DNA from: Absicoccus intestinalis
Lineage (GTDB): Bacteria > Bacillota_I > Bacilli_A > Erysipelotrichales > Erysipelotrichaceae
Length of the DNA: 64,000 nt
Reading direction: 5' to 3'
Assembly: GCF_033971885.1 (NCBI RefSeq)
Contig: NZ_JALBUS010000003.1
Coordinates: 122,195-186,194 of the forward strand
A program made the position numbers and the translations under genes. The notes beneath the pieces are model-generated. The model was not told the origin of the DNA. It was given only the letters and a program-made list of their open reading frames with translations, and ran no database searches. This document shows, piece after piece, positions 1-9,477 of this stretch. Position 1 is the stretch's first letter; the number at the start of each line of letters is the position of its first letter.

Positions 1-1030
1 AAAACGACACTTCGTTTATTGACCGTCAAAGTACCATTGACACGAACGATATTTGAGAATTGATTCGTCACATCTTTTCCATCAGCATTTTTGATGCTTA
101 CCGAAGTTACTCGATTGACCGTGACGCCGACATCCGTGATACTTCCACTTGTTTCTACATCAGCTGTATACCCATCTGGTAAACCTAATACTTCGGCATC
201 GGCACGTAATGCTTTGCCATCGTAAAGCTTTGTTGCATCTTTGGCACGCACAATAATTTCATTCGCATTATGCGTAATGACCAACGTTCCTTCGGTTTTT
301 GTAATGTCGTAGTTGGTCTCCTTGAATCCACCTTGCGTCGTATACGTGATCGTATTGGTCACACCACCAACCTCAGTGATCGATCCGGTCGCTTTGATAT
401 CTGTCACTTCACCATCGACAAAACCATCGCCGCCTACGGTAACATCTGGTTTGGTCAATGCTTTGCCATCATAGACCTTGCTAGCACTTTCGGAAGTTAA
501 GGTAACCTGACGTTTGGTCACGCTCAAGACACCATTTTTTCGAATGATGTTGCTAAATTGATCGGTTACATCTTTGCCATCGCTATCTTTGATCACAACT
601 GTTTGGATCACATTATTGGTTTGTCCCACATCGGTAATGCTACCGCTTGTAGTTACTTCTGCCGTATAGCCGTCTGGTAAGCCAGTAACACTAAATCCTT
701 TATCATTCAAAGGTGTACCATCATACACTTTGCTCGCATGATTGGCACGAATATTGATCTCGTCTTCATTCGTTATGATAGTCAATGTACCTTCTTTGAT
801 TTGGATAGTATAGTTCTCTTTATCAAAACCACTATTTTCTGTATACGTGATAGTATTCTTTGTAGAACCTACTTTGGTGATCGAACCCGTCGCTTTGATA
901 TTTGAAACTTCGCCATCAACAAATCCAGCACCACTTAACGTCACATTTGGTTTCGTGAGTGCCTTACCGTCATATTTCTTTGTTGCGCTTTCGGAAGTTA
1001 AAGTCACCTGACGTTTTGTCACCAACAAAT
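1..1030 (-). repeat. 501-bp in-frame tandem repeat within the surface protein gene
   Basis: The block encoding 'KRQVTLTSES..KVYDGKALTKP' followed by 'RAxxAxKxYDGxxL' occurs at least twice. The conserved string cggaagttaa recurs at 491 and 992, a spacing of 501 bases (167 codons). The copies differ by scattered substitutions, so they are diverged rather than recent duplications. More copies may lie beyond the left edge. Confidence 0.85.
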
Positions 1031-4000
1031 GACCATCACTGACTTGGATCGAAATCGAATACTGATTCAAATCATTGCCAGTTACTTCAAAATCACCAGC
1101 CGTTAAACCAATCGCATACGTACCGGCTTTTTTACCAGTAGCTGCTTTTGCTTGGGCAGCCGATTCATCCAATGTCAATCCGGAAGGCAGATTCGAAGCC
1201 GTTTTGCCATCTACCGTGTAAGATAATGTATAACCACTTGCAGAATGGCTCTTTCCATCATAAACATGAGATGTCTCATTTCCTGTGACTTGGATCACGA
1301 GTGATTTTTTCTTTTTCCATTGCGCATACAAGTCGTTATCGCTTGTATTGTCGACCAAAATAGTTTCACCGGCTTGGATCGATTTTCCACTACTATCTTT
1401 CCAGCCATCAAAATAATATCCATTTGGAACTGCAAATCCAGCTTCTGTATGGGTATAGGCCTTGAAAGATACGTTGTTTTCTAATTCATCCGAATTATTG
1501 ATCGTTTGTTTTTTCGTCAGCTCAACACCATCTGGATAATTCGAATGATACGTCAAACTTGTTGTCTTCGCTGGATCACCATAGATCGCATACAACGTCA
1601 TATTACCAGTCACTTCTATTTTATCTCCCGGATAATAAGAAGTGTCCGTTCCGTCTTTGTCGGTTGACCAATATAAGAATGATTTCTTATTTGGTGCCCT
1701 CAGCCCTTTAGCCGATTGAATGTCTGCATACGTTCCATTTACATACTGCTTTGGATCGGTAACGCTTCCGCCACCACCATTCGCATCATAGGTGATCGTG
1801 TACTTTTGCGTACTTAGATAATGTGGATACAACACAATATCATTATAGAGTTGGGTATCCAAATTAAAGGTCGTGTAGTTGTTGCCATCTTTGGTTGCCC
1901 AACCAATCCATTCCGTATTTTCTGGAATCGTGATAATGGTGCCAGATCCTTCCGATAAAATATTACCATATGCATCTTTTACAGTTGGTAAAAGCGAAGG
2001 ATTGATTTTTTCGCCATACTGTACATCGATTGGAATTGTCATTCCATCACCGCTTATTGTCGTATGAATGGTTGCCGTATAGGTTGGGGCTGCCCATTTC
2101 GCATACAAAGTCAATCCTGCAGCTGGCATAACCGTATTGAAATCAAATTTCTGTGTCGTTTCTGGATCTTTATACCATCCCTGGAAAGTAAAACTATCTG
2201 GGATTCCCGAAGGACGAGCCGGTGTATAGTTCGCAAACGAATTTAATGATTGTTCATACAAAACCGATTCTTCTCTCGATACACCATTATAGTTATAGAA
2301 TGCCAATTCATAACTATTTCTTGTATACCGCACATAAAGATCTTCTCTGCTTCCAGATACCGATTGACCTGCACTGGTATTTGTCCATGAACCACTACTT
2401 CCTAAACGATATTGGGAAACCGTGAATCCGGTATACTTATTCGTAAAGTTGAAAGTACCATTGCCTGCCTGCGTAGAATTGGTCGGTGTTGTACTGTACG
2501 AACCATCGAGGTTTTGCTTGTAATGGCGAATGGTACGTACTGCAGAATAATTATTTTTTGTTAGAGTTAATGTTTGATTTCCATTTCCATCCGTTGAATA
2601 TTCATTATTATCAAAAATAAACGCGTCTAAGAAAGTTAGTATCGTATTATCACTCTCTTGCCAACATTTTCCATTACCTGGTGATGGCCAGCTATATCCA
2701 TTCTGTTTCAATGTCTGACCATATAAACCAGTATAGGTATAAAGCGTAGTACCACGAGACCATTCTTGGAAATGGATGGTCATCGAAACGCGATCGTAAT
2801 AAACATTTAATACGGTTGTTCCATCACCATTGATACTAACGGACGTGGATTTCGATGCATTGTAACGGAATCCCGTATAGTTCTTATTTCGATCCGAATT
2901 AGATGGAGAAACCACATCTCCGGTTTGGCCTGTACGTATTTCGGAATCTTCGTAATCATAGGTCTTCGTGCTATCGGTTGCATCCTTACTATCATTGATC
3001 GATTGTTTCCAATAGATGACTGTATAAGATGTATCCGTATTGGCAGACCATACAGCATAGATTGTTTGATTATCACTCAACGTTTGGCCAAAATGATAGT
3101 TGACGGATCCACCTTCAGTAGTCGACCATCCTTTAAACATATAACCTGGACGTGTCGGATTGTTTGGCTTTTGGGTTTGTTTCCCAGCGGCTACAAATTC
3201 CGGTTCGATATACGAAGCATTATCTCCGGTTGAAAAATATAAATAATGACCTTTTTCAATTTTCGGATATAATGTCACATTGTGATCCGATAATGTTACC
3301 TCGTTAACTGCGTTGGTCAGCTCTTTATCAGTATACCAACCAGTAACGGATTCTTCCGATCCCAATGGTACCGAAACATCTGAAGTCGTAATGACCTCGC
3401 CAGGTGCTCCCTCTTTGGTATTGAAAACACGACCTGTCTTATCTGTAAAGAATACATATAGCTTTTGTGAAAAGACAGGATATAAGTCAACCGTCGAAGT
3501 CTTTTCAACCGTTATCGCTTTCGTAATATCAAAGTTGGCTTCACTCGAACCTTGGCTGGTCGCCCATCCTTTAAAAATATTACCTTCTTTTTCTGGTGAT
3601 TCTGGTGCTGTTAATGTTTCACCATTTTTCACCTTTTGTGTAGCATATACATCACCATTGGCATCATGGAATTGATACGTCGCCACAGCGGGATCTTCAT
3701 CTTCCGTTCCAATACCCGTAATAACATAGATAGAAAAGGCATTGGCATTGAATGTTGCACCTTGTGCGGAAGCATTTTGAGAAACGGTTTGAACGGTACC
3801 ATTGTCTTCTTGATGGACAACGGTGAAATCTTTACCTTTCAAGCTCTCGTTTAATTGCATTTGTACTTGTACACCCTGTCCATCTTTTGGCTCGATTTCT
3901 TTGCCTGATGAATCATAGAATGTAATGTCTACACCAATCGCATCTTCTACTTTTTCATTTCCTGTAATCGTTTGTTTCGCAATTTGTGTTGCCGTTTTAC

Positions 4001-4445
4001 TCGATACAGGCGTGATTGTCATTGTCGTGCCTTCTGGGAATATTCCTTCCACCGCACTGACATGAACCGTTACCTTCCCTGCACTCTTCGAAAAATTTTG
4101 TGCGGGATAGGATACTTTTTCTTCTTCATTGCTTGTTGTGTTTGTATCCTCTTCATTAGATGCTGTTTGGGTTGTTGGTTCTTCCTGTGGGGTTGTCTCA
4201 ACTTCCGTTGTTGCCTGTGATTCTGTTGTCGATTGTTCAGACGGAGATGTTTCTGTCTTTTGTGGAACATTCGATTCAGTTGTTTGATTCGCCTCCTCGG
4301 TCGTTGGCGTTTCTGCCGTTGTTTCCGTTGTTGGTTGTTCTATAATGTCTTCTCCATACGTTGGTGTAACGGAAGAAGTGAACGTTGAAACGACCATACC
4401 GAAAACGATCAAAACACTGAGCAGTTTTTTTATACCTTTCTGCAT
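1..4445 (-). CDS. Giant repeat-rich secreted surface protein (3' end outside window)
   Basis: The reading frame stays open for 1481 codons to the window edge, so the C-terminus and any cell-wall anchor are not visible. The start ATG follows a good GGGAGGA ribosome site. Residues 1-31 look like a signal peptide (KK charge, hydrophobic LLSVLIVFGMVVS core). A Thr/Glu-rich linker follows to about residue 110. Roughly residues 254-1050 hold many Listeria-Bacteroides (InlB B-type, Flg_new) repeats, seen as recurring 'GYxFxGW...LYAxW' patterns. From about residue 1050 onward come modules with 'KVYDGKAL', alternating in two types. Families like this act as adhesins or cell-surface proteins; the ligand cannot be told. 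The gene stands alone. Translated by hand from the minus strand. Confidence 0.88.
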   Translation of the reverse strand, partial: MQKGIKKLLSVLIVFGMVVSTFTSSVTPTYGEDIIEQPTTETTAETPTTEEANQTTESNVPQKTETSPSEQSTTESQATTEVETTPQEEPTTQTASNEEDTNTTSNEEEKVSYPAQNFSKSAGKVTVHVSAVEGIFPEGTTMTITPVSSKTATQIAKQTITGNEKVEDAIGVDITFYDSSGKEIEPKDGQGVQVQMQLNESLKGKDFTVVHQEDNGTVQTVSQNASAQGATFNANAFSIYVITGIGTEDEDPAVATYQFHDANGDVYATQKVKNGETLTAPESPEKEGNIFKGWATSQGSSEANFDITKAITVEKTSTVDLYPVFSQKLYVFFTDKTGRVFNTKEGAPGEVITTSDVSVPLGSEESVTGWYTDKELTNAVNEVTLSDHNVTLYPKIEKGHYLYFSTGDNASYIEPEFVAAGKQTQKPNNPTRPGYMFKGWSTTEGGSVNYHFGQTLSDNQTIYAVWSANTDTSYTVIYWKQSINDSKDATDSTKTYDYEDSEIRTGQTGDVVSPSNSDRNKNYTGFRYNASKSTSVSINGDGTTVLNVYYDRVSMTIHFQEWSRGTTLYTYTGLYGQTLKQNGYSWPSPGNGKCWQESDNTILTFLDAFIFDNNEYSTDGNGNQTLTLTKNNYSAVRTIRHYKQNLDGSYSTTPTNSTQAGNGTFNFTNKYTGFTVSQYRLGSSGSWTNTSAGQSVSGSREDLYVRYTRNSYELAFYNYNGVSREESVLYEQSLNSFANYTPARPSGIPDSFTFQGWYKDPETTQKFDFNTVMPAAGLTLYAKWAAPTYTATIHTTISGDGMTIPIDVQYGEKINPSLLPTVKDAYGNILSEGSGTIITIPENTEWIGWATKDGNNYTTFNLDTQLYNDIVLYPHYLSTQKYTITYDANGGGGSVTDPKQYVNGTYADIQSAKGLRAPNKKSFLYWSTDKDGTDTSYYPGDKIEVTGNMTLYAIYGDPAKTTSLTYHSNYPDGVELTKKQTINNSDELENNVSFKAYTHTEAGFAVPNGYYFDGWKDSSGKSIQAGETILVDNTSDNDLYAQWKKKKSLVIQVTGNETSHVYDGKSHSASGYTLSYTVDGKTASNLPSGLTLDESAAQAKAATGKKAGTYAIGLTAGDFEVTGNDLNQYSISIQVSDGHLLVTKRQVTLTSESATKKYDGKALTKPNVTLSGAGFVDGEVSNIKATGSITKVGSTKNTITYTENSGFDKENYTIQIKEGTLTIITNEDEINIRANHASKVYDGTPLNDKGFSVTGLPDGYTAEVTTSGSITDVGQTNNVIQTVVIKDSDGKDVTDQFSNIIRKNGVLSVTKRQVTLTSESASKVYDGKALTKPDVTVGGDGFVDGEVTDIKATGSITEVGGVTNTITYTTQGGFKETNYDITKTEGTLVITHNANEIIVRAKDATKLYDGKALRADAEVLGLPDGYTADVETSGSITDVGVTVNRVTSVSIKNADGKDVTNQFSNIVRVNGTLTVNKRSVV

Positions 4446-4852
4446 CAGTAGTCCTCCCTCTTAAAATTTTTTGCTCAAAAAATAATACAAAAATACGATC
4501 TTTTATTGAATGATTGTTCTGTTCTTTTTGTGGAATCTAAAATAGGATACACTTCGAATTGTTGGTTTTCTTTCGATATCTTTCTATTGTGTATGTTATA
4601 TACACCAAATGGGGTTGATTCTATTATTTTTTACTATTCATTAATTGAAGGTAATTTAATCTTTATTTCTATCTGTTTTTTGCCTTTGTGATCAACCAAT
4701 TCTTTTCACTTCATTGTGATCTTATCTTATATGTGTGTTTTACATAACGATATCTTCTCAATTCATCTTGTGTTGCATTCCATTGGATGCTCTATATCTG
4801 CATTCGAAATCGTAACCTGCCGTTCCTTTTTCATCGCTCCTTTCTCTCTTTC

Positions 4853-4875
4853 ATATATATATATATATATATATA
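4853..4875. repeat. (AT)n dinucleotide tract
   Basis: An uninterrupted run of alternating A and T of 23 bases, about 410 bases upstream of the surface-protein start. Such tracts can slip in length, but no promoter element is placed across it convincingly. Confidence 0.9.
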
Positions 4876-5003
4876 ATTGCGGTAGGAATTTGTGCATTTC
4901 TAAAATATGTTGATACTGTATCTAAACTTATTCTAGCATATGCTTAACCTTTAATGAAGTATTTTTTGTGCATATCTTTCTTTGTGTCTATCTTTCGGCC
5001 AAC

Positions 5004-5032
5004 AAAAAAGCACAGCTTCACGTTGTGCTTTT
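5004..5032 (-). terminator. Rho-independent terminator after the penicillin-binding protein gene
   Basis: Minus-strand stem AAGCACA/TGTGCTT with a nine-base loop followed by a T run, directly after the stop codon. Confidence 0.85.
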
Positions 5033-5036
5033 CTTG

Positions 5037-7109
5037 TTATGATGCTGGATACAATTCAAAATACTTTTTTAATACATCCGGTACGACATCATAGGTACAT
5101 ATATTTTCCGATACACTTTTTGAGTTGACTGATGACGTTGGTGCTACACACGCAAACGAAACAGTTGGATTTTCGTAAGGAGCATAACCTACAAAGACAG
5201 CGGTTGTCCATTCATTGACCTCGGCTGTACCGGTCTTACCAGCAACTGCAACATCCATATTTTGGAGATCATCACTCGCATTGCCCTCGGAAACCACGGC
5301 GCGGAATCCTTGTTGGACACGATTTAGATACGTTTTGTTCTTTTCTGGTAAGGTACTCTTTAAGATGCCACCACCAGTCTGGATCACTTGATCACTATTG
5401 ACTTCTTTGATGTATTTCATCAAACTTGGCTGGTACATCTTACCACCTGTCGCAATGGTCGATACATATTCCATCAATTGTACGGGTGTATACATATCCA
5501 TCTGTCCAATCGCATAGTTTAGAAGCATACCTGGCTCAAAACCAACACCCATATACCCACTGACTTCATCTGGTACATCCAAGCCAGTTTTATTACCTAG
5601 ACCAAACATCGAATAATACGATCGCATCTTATTCAAGGTACCGGTGACATCATTGATATGGAGCGATTCACCTTCTTTATAGGTATCACCACCCAAACGA
5701 ATCGCGATATTAAACATATAAACGTTACTCGATACGGCCAGTGCTTGGATATCATCGACCGGTCCATGATCTTCATAACTACTGAATTCTTGACCCCCAA
5801 TATTCATTGTCTGGTCCACAATGATCTCGCCAGGTTTGACAGCGCCTTCACTCAGTCCCATGTAAACCGTCGCGCCTTTTACACTTGAACCTGGATTGGC
5901 TAAGGATGCATAACAACCCGATGCAAAATAGGTCATCTTACCGGAATCCAGATCTTTTTGATACCCCGACATAGCCAACACAGAACCAGAATTTGGATCC
6001 ATCATACACATGAACAACGTCGAGAAATTTTCACGATTGGTTGAGCCACCTTTTTCTTGTAGAACCGATTTGACGGTTTCATCTAATTTTTGTTGCAGAT
6101 CGATATCGATGGATAAATATACATCGTCGCCTTTGACGGCCGATTGTACAACGGTCTTCTTCGCCAAACCATTGGAATCATATGTGATCTTAGAAACTTG
6201 TGCCTGCCCCGATAAAACATCATTATATTCATATTCCAAACCAGATTTTCCAACGGTCGCATTATATTGGAAACCACGTTGCAAATAATAATTCGCATTT
6301 TCGGATGGCAATCCTTGGGTACTTGTAGAAACGGTTCCCAATACATCCGAAAGCGTTTCGCCATATGGATATTCGCGTTTCCAGCCACCAAAATCGACAT
6401 CAAAACCAGGAAAATCACTCTTATGTTCCACTAAGTAAGCGACATCATCATCGCTCACATCTTCCAAAATCACATTTTCTTGTCCGGTAGAAGCATTTTC
6501 GGTCATCCGTTGATAGATTACTGCAATTTTTAATTGCTTATCCGACATTTCTTTGAGTTGTTTTTTACCAATTCGCTTCATCAATATTTGATGACGTCGC
6601 GTTTCGGCATTCGTTCCCCACAATCCGGATTTATATGCATTCCGCTCTGATTTTGTCAATAAATGATTCGCAGCATATTCGGAATTGGATGGAGATAAAA
6701 ACGATTTCCACGTAATATAGGCTTCTTTTTTATCCGTTTCCGAAAAATCATCGGTATCAATATTAAATACTTCGACCAAACGTTTCGCATATAATTTATA
6801 ATCTTCACTCGACATATTATTGGGTGATGTATATACAATATTATGACTGACCACGGTTTTGGCTAACACCCGTCCTTTACAATCGTAGATCTGACCACGT
6901 GGTGCATTCACATATTGACGAATCGATGTATAATCATCTTTTTTCTGTACATAATCATTGTATGAAAACACTTGAATATAGATCAAGCGAATAAAAATCA
7001 CCAAAAACAAGACAACAATAAAAGAAGATAATAAGAGAATACGGTGGGATATTTCATCATCCATGCCACGTATCTTATGTAAATGGCTAGGTTTTCGCAA
7101 ATGCGGCAT
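5037..7109 (-). CDS. Class B penicillin-binding protein (PBP2/SpoVD/FtsI family transpeptidase)
   Basis: A 690-residue membrane-anchored D,D-transpeptidase that cross-links peptidoglycan outside the membrane. One N-terminal transmembrane segment (about residues 24-46) is followed by a dimerisation/pedestal domain and a transpeptidase domain. The active-site set is complete: SSVK (nucleophile Ser about 408), SSN (about 460-462) and KTGT (about 625-628). The start MPHLRK was chosen because GAGGAGG lies seven bases upstream; a start 11 codons earlier would place this ribosome site inside the gene. It is a single-gene unit with its own terminator. Whether it serves elongation (PBP2), division or sporulation cannot be settled from sequence; no RodA/FtsW partner is adjacent. 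Confidence 0.93.
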   Translation of the reverse strand: MPHLRKPSHLHKIRGMDDEISHRILLLSSFIVVLFLVIFIRLIYIQVFSYNDYVQKKDDYTSIRQYVNAPRGQIYDCKGRVLAKTVVSHNIVYTSPNNMSSEDYKLYAKRLVEVFNIDTDDFSETDKKEAYITWKSFLSPSNSEYAANHLLTKSERNAYKSGLWGTNAETRRHQILMKRIGKKQLKEMSDKQLKIAVIYQRMTENASTGQENVILEDVSDDDVAYLVEHKSDFPGFDVDFGGWKREYPYGETLSDVLGTVSTSTQGLPSENANYYLQRGFQYNATVGKSGLEYEYNDVLSGQAQVSKITYDSNGLAKKTVVQSAVKGDDVYLSIDIDLQQKLDETVKSVLQEKGGSTNRENFSTLFMCMMDPNSGSVLAMSGYQKDLDSGKMTYFASGCYASLANPGSSVKGATVYMGLSEGAVKPGEIIVDQTMNIGGQEFSSYEDHGPVDDIQALAVSSNVYMFNIAIRLGGDTYKEGESLHINDVTGTLNKMRSYYSMFGLGNKTGLDVPDEVSGYMGVGFEPGMLLNYAIGQMDMYTPVQLMEYVSTIATGGKMYQPSLMKYIKEVNSDQVIQTGGGILKSTLPEKNKTYLNRVQQGFRAVVSEGNASDDLQNMDVAVAGKTGTAEVNEWTTAVFVGYAPYENPTVSFACVAPTSSVNSKSVSENICTYDVVPDVLKKYFELYPAS

Positions 7110-7230
7110 ACCACTACCTCCTCTACTTTGTCTATTATACACGAATTCTTTTTCATTTAAAAAAAACGTTCAAAAGCATCAAAAGGGTATAAGAAGGCAG
7201 TTTTCTATACTCCATTTTCCAACTGTGACC

Positions 7231-7260
7231 AAAAAAAAGCCCTTATTGCATGTAAGGACT
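7231..7260 (-). terminator. Terminator after the HD hydrolase gene
   Basis: Minus-strand hairpin AGTCCTTA...TAAGGGCT (one G-T pair) followed by eight T residues. Confidence 0.8.
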
Positions 7261-7305
7261 ACTTATAAGATGCCATTTCTGTGAAAGATCTATACACAAA
7301 ATCGA

Positions 7306-7752
7306 TTATTTTGATAAATACGCAAAAGCCGGTTGATACTTGGTGAGGATCCGTGCTTGAATTGTTTCTTTTTCTTGATTCGTTAACGGAACATCACAAA
7401 ATCGATGGACATCCATATTATGTTTTAGATCAGCCAATTTTACTTTTCGCGCAATGGGATCCACTTTTATTTTTTTGACATACTCCATATAAGGAACGTG
7501 CTTATCGTGTGTCAATCGTGCAATCGCATCGGCCACTTCTTTTGGAAACAGGTCCCGGATGTCTTCGATCGTTACATCCGTATCTTCGACTGTATCATGC
7601 AGAAGAGCCACACAACATGTATATTCATCATCCATTTGTTCAGCTACGTGCAAAGGATGAAAAATATAGGGCTTTCCTGCTTTATCCACTTGATCCTTGT
7701 GTGCTTGATAAGCAATCATCAATGCTTTTCTAATCAACTGCGTATAAATCAT
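7306..7752 (-). CDS. HD-domain phosphohydrolase related to the (p)ppGpp hydrolase domain of RelA/SpoT
   Basis: A 148-residue single-domain protein. Its N-terminal half shows the metal-binding HD signature in order: H in 'FHPLHVAEQM', then 'LLHDTVEDTDVT'. The pattern is that of the small alarmone hydrolase / RelA-SpoT N-terminal domain, which removes pyrophosphate from (p)ppGpp using Mn2+. The synthetase, TGS and ACT domains of full RelA are absent, and nothing suggests truncation: GGAGGTAGACA precedes the ATG and a terminator follows. The four-base overlap with guanylate kinase places two guanine-nucleotide enzymes in one operon, which fits an alarmone role, but the substrate is inferred. Confidence 0.8.
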   Translation of the reverse strand: MIYTQLIRKALMIAYQAHKDQVDKAGKPYIFHPLHVAEQMDDEYTCCVALLHDTVEDTDVTIEDIRDLFPKEVADAIARLTHDKHVPYMEYVKKIKVDPIARKVKLADLKHNMDVHRFCDVPLTNQEKETIQARILTKYQPAFAYLSK

Positions 7753-8321
7753 TGTCTACCTCCTAGATCTTTATTATACGCTTCTTTTTGGGCAAGGAAG
7801 CCTACAATTTTTGCTACGACATCTTCTACTTGATCCTTTTCTTCGATGTGAATAGAAAGGATGCGATCACCAAAGGCATCGAGTTGAGCAAAGGCTTTTT
7901 CATCCATGGACAATCGCTTTTCCATGTTTTTTGGTTGTTCCTTTCGTTGGGCTAAACGTTTGCGTGCCAATTCTTTTGAAAGGCATAATTGAAAGACCAA
8001 AGAATCAGGAAAAATAGATAAGATCTTTTTGACTCCTGCAGGATCTAATATAACGACACTTTTGGGTCGTTCATAATCTTTTTTTATGGATCCATAGTAA
8101 GCATCATTAAAATAGGTCCATTCAAAAAACGCTTTCTGATCGATCATTTTCTGAAAAGCATCTCGAGAAATAAAATGATATTCTTGACCATTTTTTTCCT
8201 GTTCTCTTTTCGAGCGGGTCGTATATGTAATGATTCGATGATACCCATATTGTTTTTGGAGAATATTCGCTATGGTTGTCTTCCCACTGCCAGACCAACC
8301 ACAGATGACGATAAGTGACAT
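7749..8321 (-). CDS. gmk: Guanylate kinase-like protein
   Basis: A 190-residue P-loop kinase with Walker A 'GWSGSGKTT' at residues 8-16. The guanylate-kinase signature region follows ('YTTRSKREQEKNGQEYHF' and the Tyr-rich 'EWTYFNDAYYG'), which binds GMP. The family converts GMP and ATP to GDP and ADP in the cytosol. The length is slightly below the usual ~205 residues. The start has an AAGGTGAG site. It is the first gene of a two-gene operon with the HD hydrolase and is divergent from ispG. The 'T-x-R-x-x-R' GMP loop is present, so I take it as active. It is not next to rpoZ/priA as in many Bacillota, so a second paralogue elsewhere is possible. Confidence 0.82.
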   Translation of the reverse strand: MSLIVICGWSGSGKTTIANILQKQYGYHRIITYTTRSKREQEKNGQEYHFISRDAFQKMIDQKAFFEWTYFNDAYYGSIKKDYERPKSVVILDPAGVKKILSIFPDSLVFQLCLSKELARKRLAQRKEQPKNMEKRLSMDEKAFAQLDAFGDRILSIHIEEKDQVEDVVAKIVGFLAQKEAYNKDLGGRQ

Positions 8322-8335
8322 AAACTCACCTTCCC

Positions 8336-8364
8336 TTAACTTTCATTAAAAAACTATGTATACT
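8336..8364 (+). promoter_or_regulatory. Sigma-A type promoter for ispG
   Basis: TTAACT, a 17-base spacer and TATACT, placed so that transcription starts about 15 bases before the ispG ATG. A GAGGTAAAG ribosome site lies between. Confidence 0.7.
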
Positions 8365-8386
8365 AAGAAACGAAATGAGGTAAAGT

Positions 8387-9448
8387 ATGAAACGAACAAA
8401 AACTTTTCAAGTTCATGTAAAAGATCTAGCCATCGGTGGAAATAATCATGTCGTGATCCAATCGATGTGCAATATCAAAACGGAAAAAACCGATGATGTC
8501 ATTACCCAAATTCGCCAGCTCGAATCTTTAGGATGCGAACTGATTCGAGTGAGTTGTATGGACATGAATGATGCCCAAGCCATTCAAACGATTGTTCAAA
8601 ATATTCATATTCCATTAGTAGCTGATATTCACTTTGATTATAAACTGGCCTTGGCATGTATAGAAGCAGGTGCCAATAAAATTCGATTAAATCCGGGAAA
8701 TATTGGCAAAAAAGAAAATGTCGAAAAAGTTGTGGAAGCATGTAAACAATATCATGTTCCCATTCGTATTGGGATCAATGGCGGTTCTTTAGAAAGAGAT
8801 ATCCATGAAAAATATGGAAAACCAACGGCCCAAGGAATGATTGAAAGTGCCATGCGCCATGTCAAGATCTTAGAAGAACATGATTTTTATAATACGGTCC
8901 TTTCCTTTAAATCCAGTGACCCCCTCCTTTGTATCGAAGCCTATCGCCTGGCTAGCGAAACCTTTCCGTACCCGTTGCATCTAGGCGTTACCGAAGCGGG
9001 TACTGCTTTGACCAGTGCTATAAAATCTTCTTTAGCATTGGGCAATTTATTGTTGGATGGAATTGGCAATACCATCCGTATTTCCGTCAATGGCGATCCC
9101 AGCCAAGAAATCATCATGGCCAAAGAGCTTTTAAAAGATTGTCATTTGATCAATCACGTTCCCAATTTGATTGCTTGTCCAACCTGTGGACGCACGCAAT
9201 GGGACATGGAACCGGTTGTCAATGAAATGGAAGACTATTTAAAAACCGTCCACAAAAACATCACCGTTGCGATCATGGGTTGTGCGGTCAACGGTCCTGG
9301 TGAAGCAAAACATGCCGATATTGCGATTGCTGGTGGTAAAAACGAGGGCTTATTGATCAAAAAAGGACAAATCATTGAAAAGATTCCGCAGGATCAAATG
9401 GTTTTGCGTTTAAAACAAGAAATTGATGCTTATAAAGAAGAGGACTAG
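8387..9448 (+). CDS. ispG: 4-hydroxy-3-methylbut-2-enyl diphosphate synthase (IspG/GcpE)
   Basis: A 353-residue enzyme of the MEP isoprenoid pathway that reduces MEcPP to HMBPP with a [4Fe-4S] cluster. The N-terminal part is a TIM barrel ('LVADIHFDYKLAL', 'RLNPGNIG'). The C-terminal cluster domain keeps the three cysteines: C264 and C267 in 'ACPTCGRTQWD' and C299 in 'MGCAVNGPGE'. The length is typical. The start is supported by GAGGTAAAG. It is transcribed alone, divergent from gmk, and ends in a strong hairpin. The next pathway step, IspH, lies 5 kb away on the same strand, so isoprenoids here come from the MEP route. Confidence 0.96.
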   Translation: MKRTKTFQVHVKDLAIGGNNHVVIQSMCNIKTEKTDDVITQIRQLESLGCELIRVSCMDMNDAQAIQTIVQNIHIPLVADIHFDYKLALACIEAGANKIRLNPGNIGKKENVEKVVEACKQYHVPIRIGINGGSLERDIHEKYGKPTAQGMIESAMRHVKILEEHDFYNTVLSFKSSDPLLCIEAYRLASETFPYPLHLGVTEAGTALTSAIKSSLALGNLLLDGIGNTIRISVNGDPSQEIIMAKELLKDCHLINHVPNLIACPTCGRTQWDMEPVVNEMEDYLKTVHKNITVAIMGCAVNGPGEAKHADIAIAGGKNEGLLIKKGQIIEKIPQDQMVLRLKQEIDAYKEED

Positions 9449-9477
9449 GCTCGCACTGGCCTAGTCCTCTTTTTTTT
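9439..9477. terminator. Strong terminator between convergent ispG and a small membrane protein gene
   Basis: A perfect 12-bp stem (AGAGGACTAGGC/GCCTAGTCCTCT) with an eight-base loop and a run of T on the plus strand. Each arm contains GAGGACTAG and supplies the last codons and stop of the gene on its strand. The T run is good for ispG and weak for the opposite gene. Confidence 0.92.

Larger units (their letters stand above)
4446..5036. other. AT-rich intergenic region without a recognisable gene
   Basis: About 590 bases between the surface protein and the penicillin-binding protein. Short open frames on the plus strand (for example 4506-4691) have no ribosome site and low-complexity translations, so I do not call them. 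The region holds an (AT)n tract and the terminator of the penicillin-binding protein gene. A weak promoter-like pair for the surface gene (TTCAAT, 17 bases, TATTAT) lies near 4477-4505 on the minus strand, but the -35 is poor. Confidence 0.6.

Noticed and set aside
491..1001. Possible CRISPR-like spacing in the repeat region
   Set aside because: The repeats are 501 bases, coding and diverged; there are no short direct repeats with unique spacers anywhere in the window.
2925..3675. Open frames of 102 and 120 codons on the plus strand opposite the surface protein
   Set aside because: They are antisense to a clear coding frame, have no ribosome sites and no family features.
4506..4913. Two plus-strand frames of 61 and 65 codons in the AT-rich intergenic region
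   Set aside because: Low-complexity, Phe/Ile/Ser-rich, no ribosome site, one contains the (AT)n tract.
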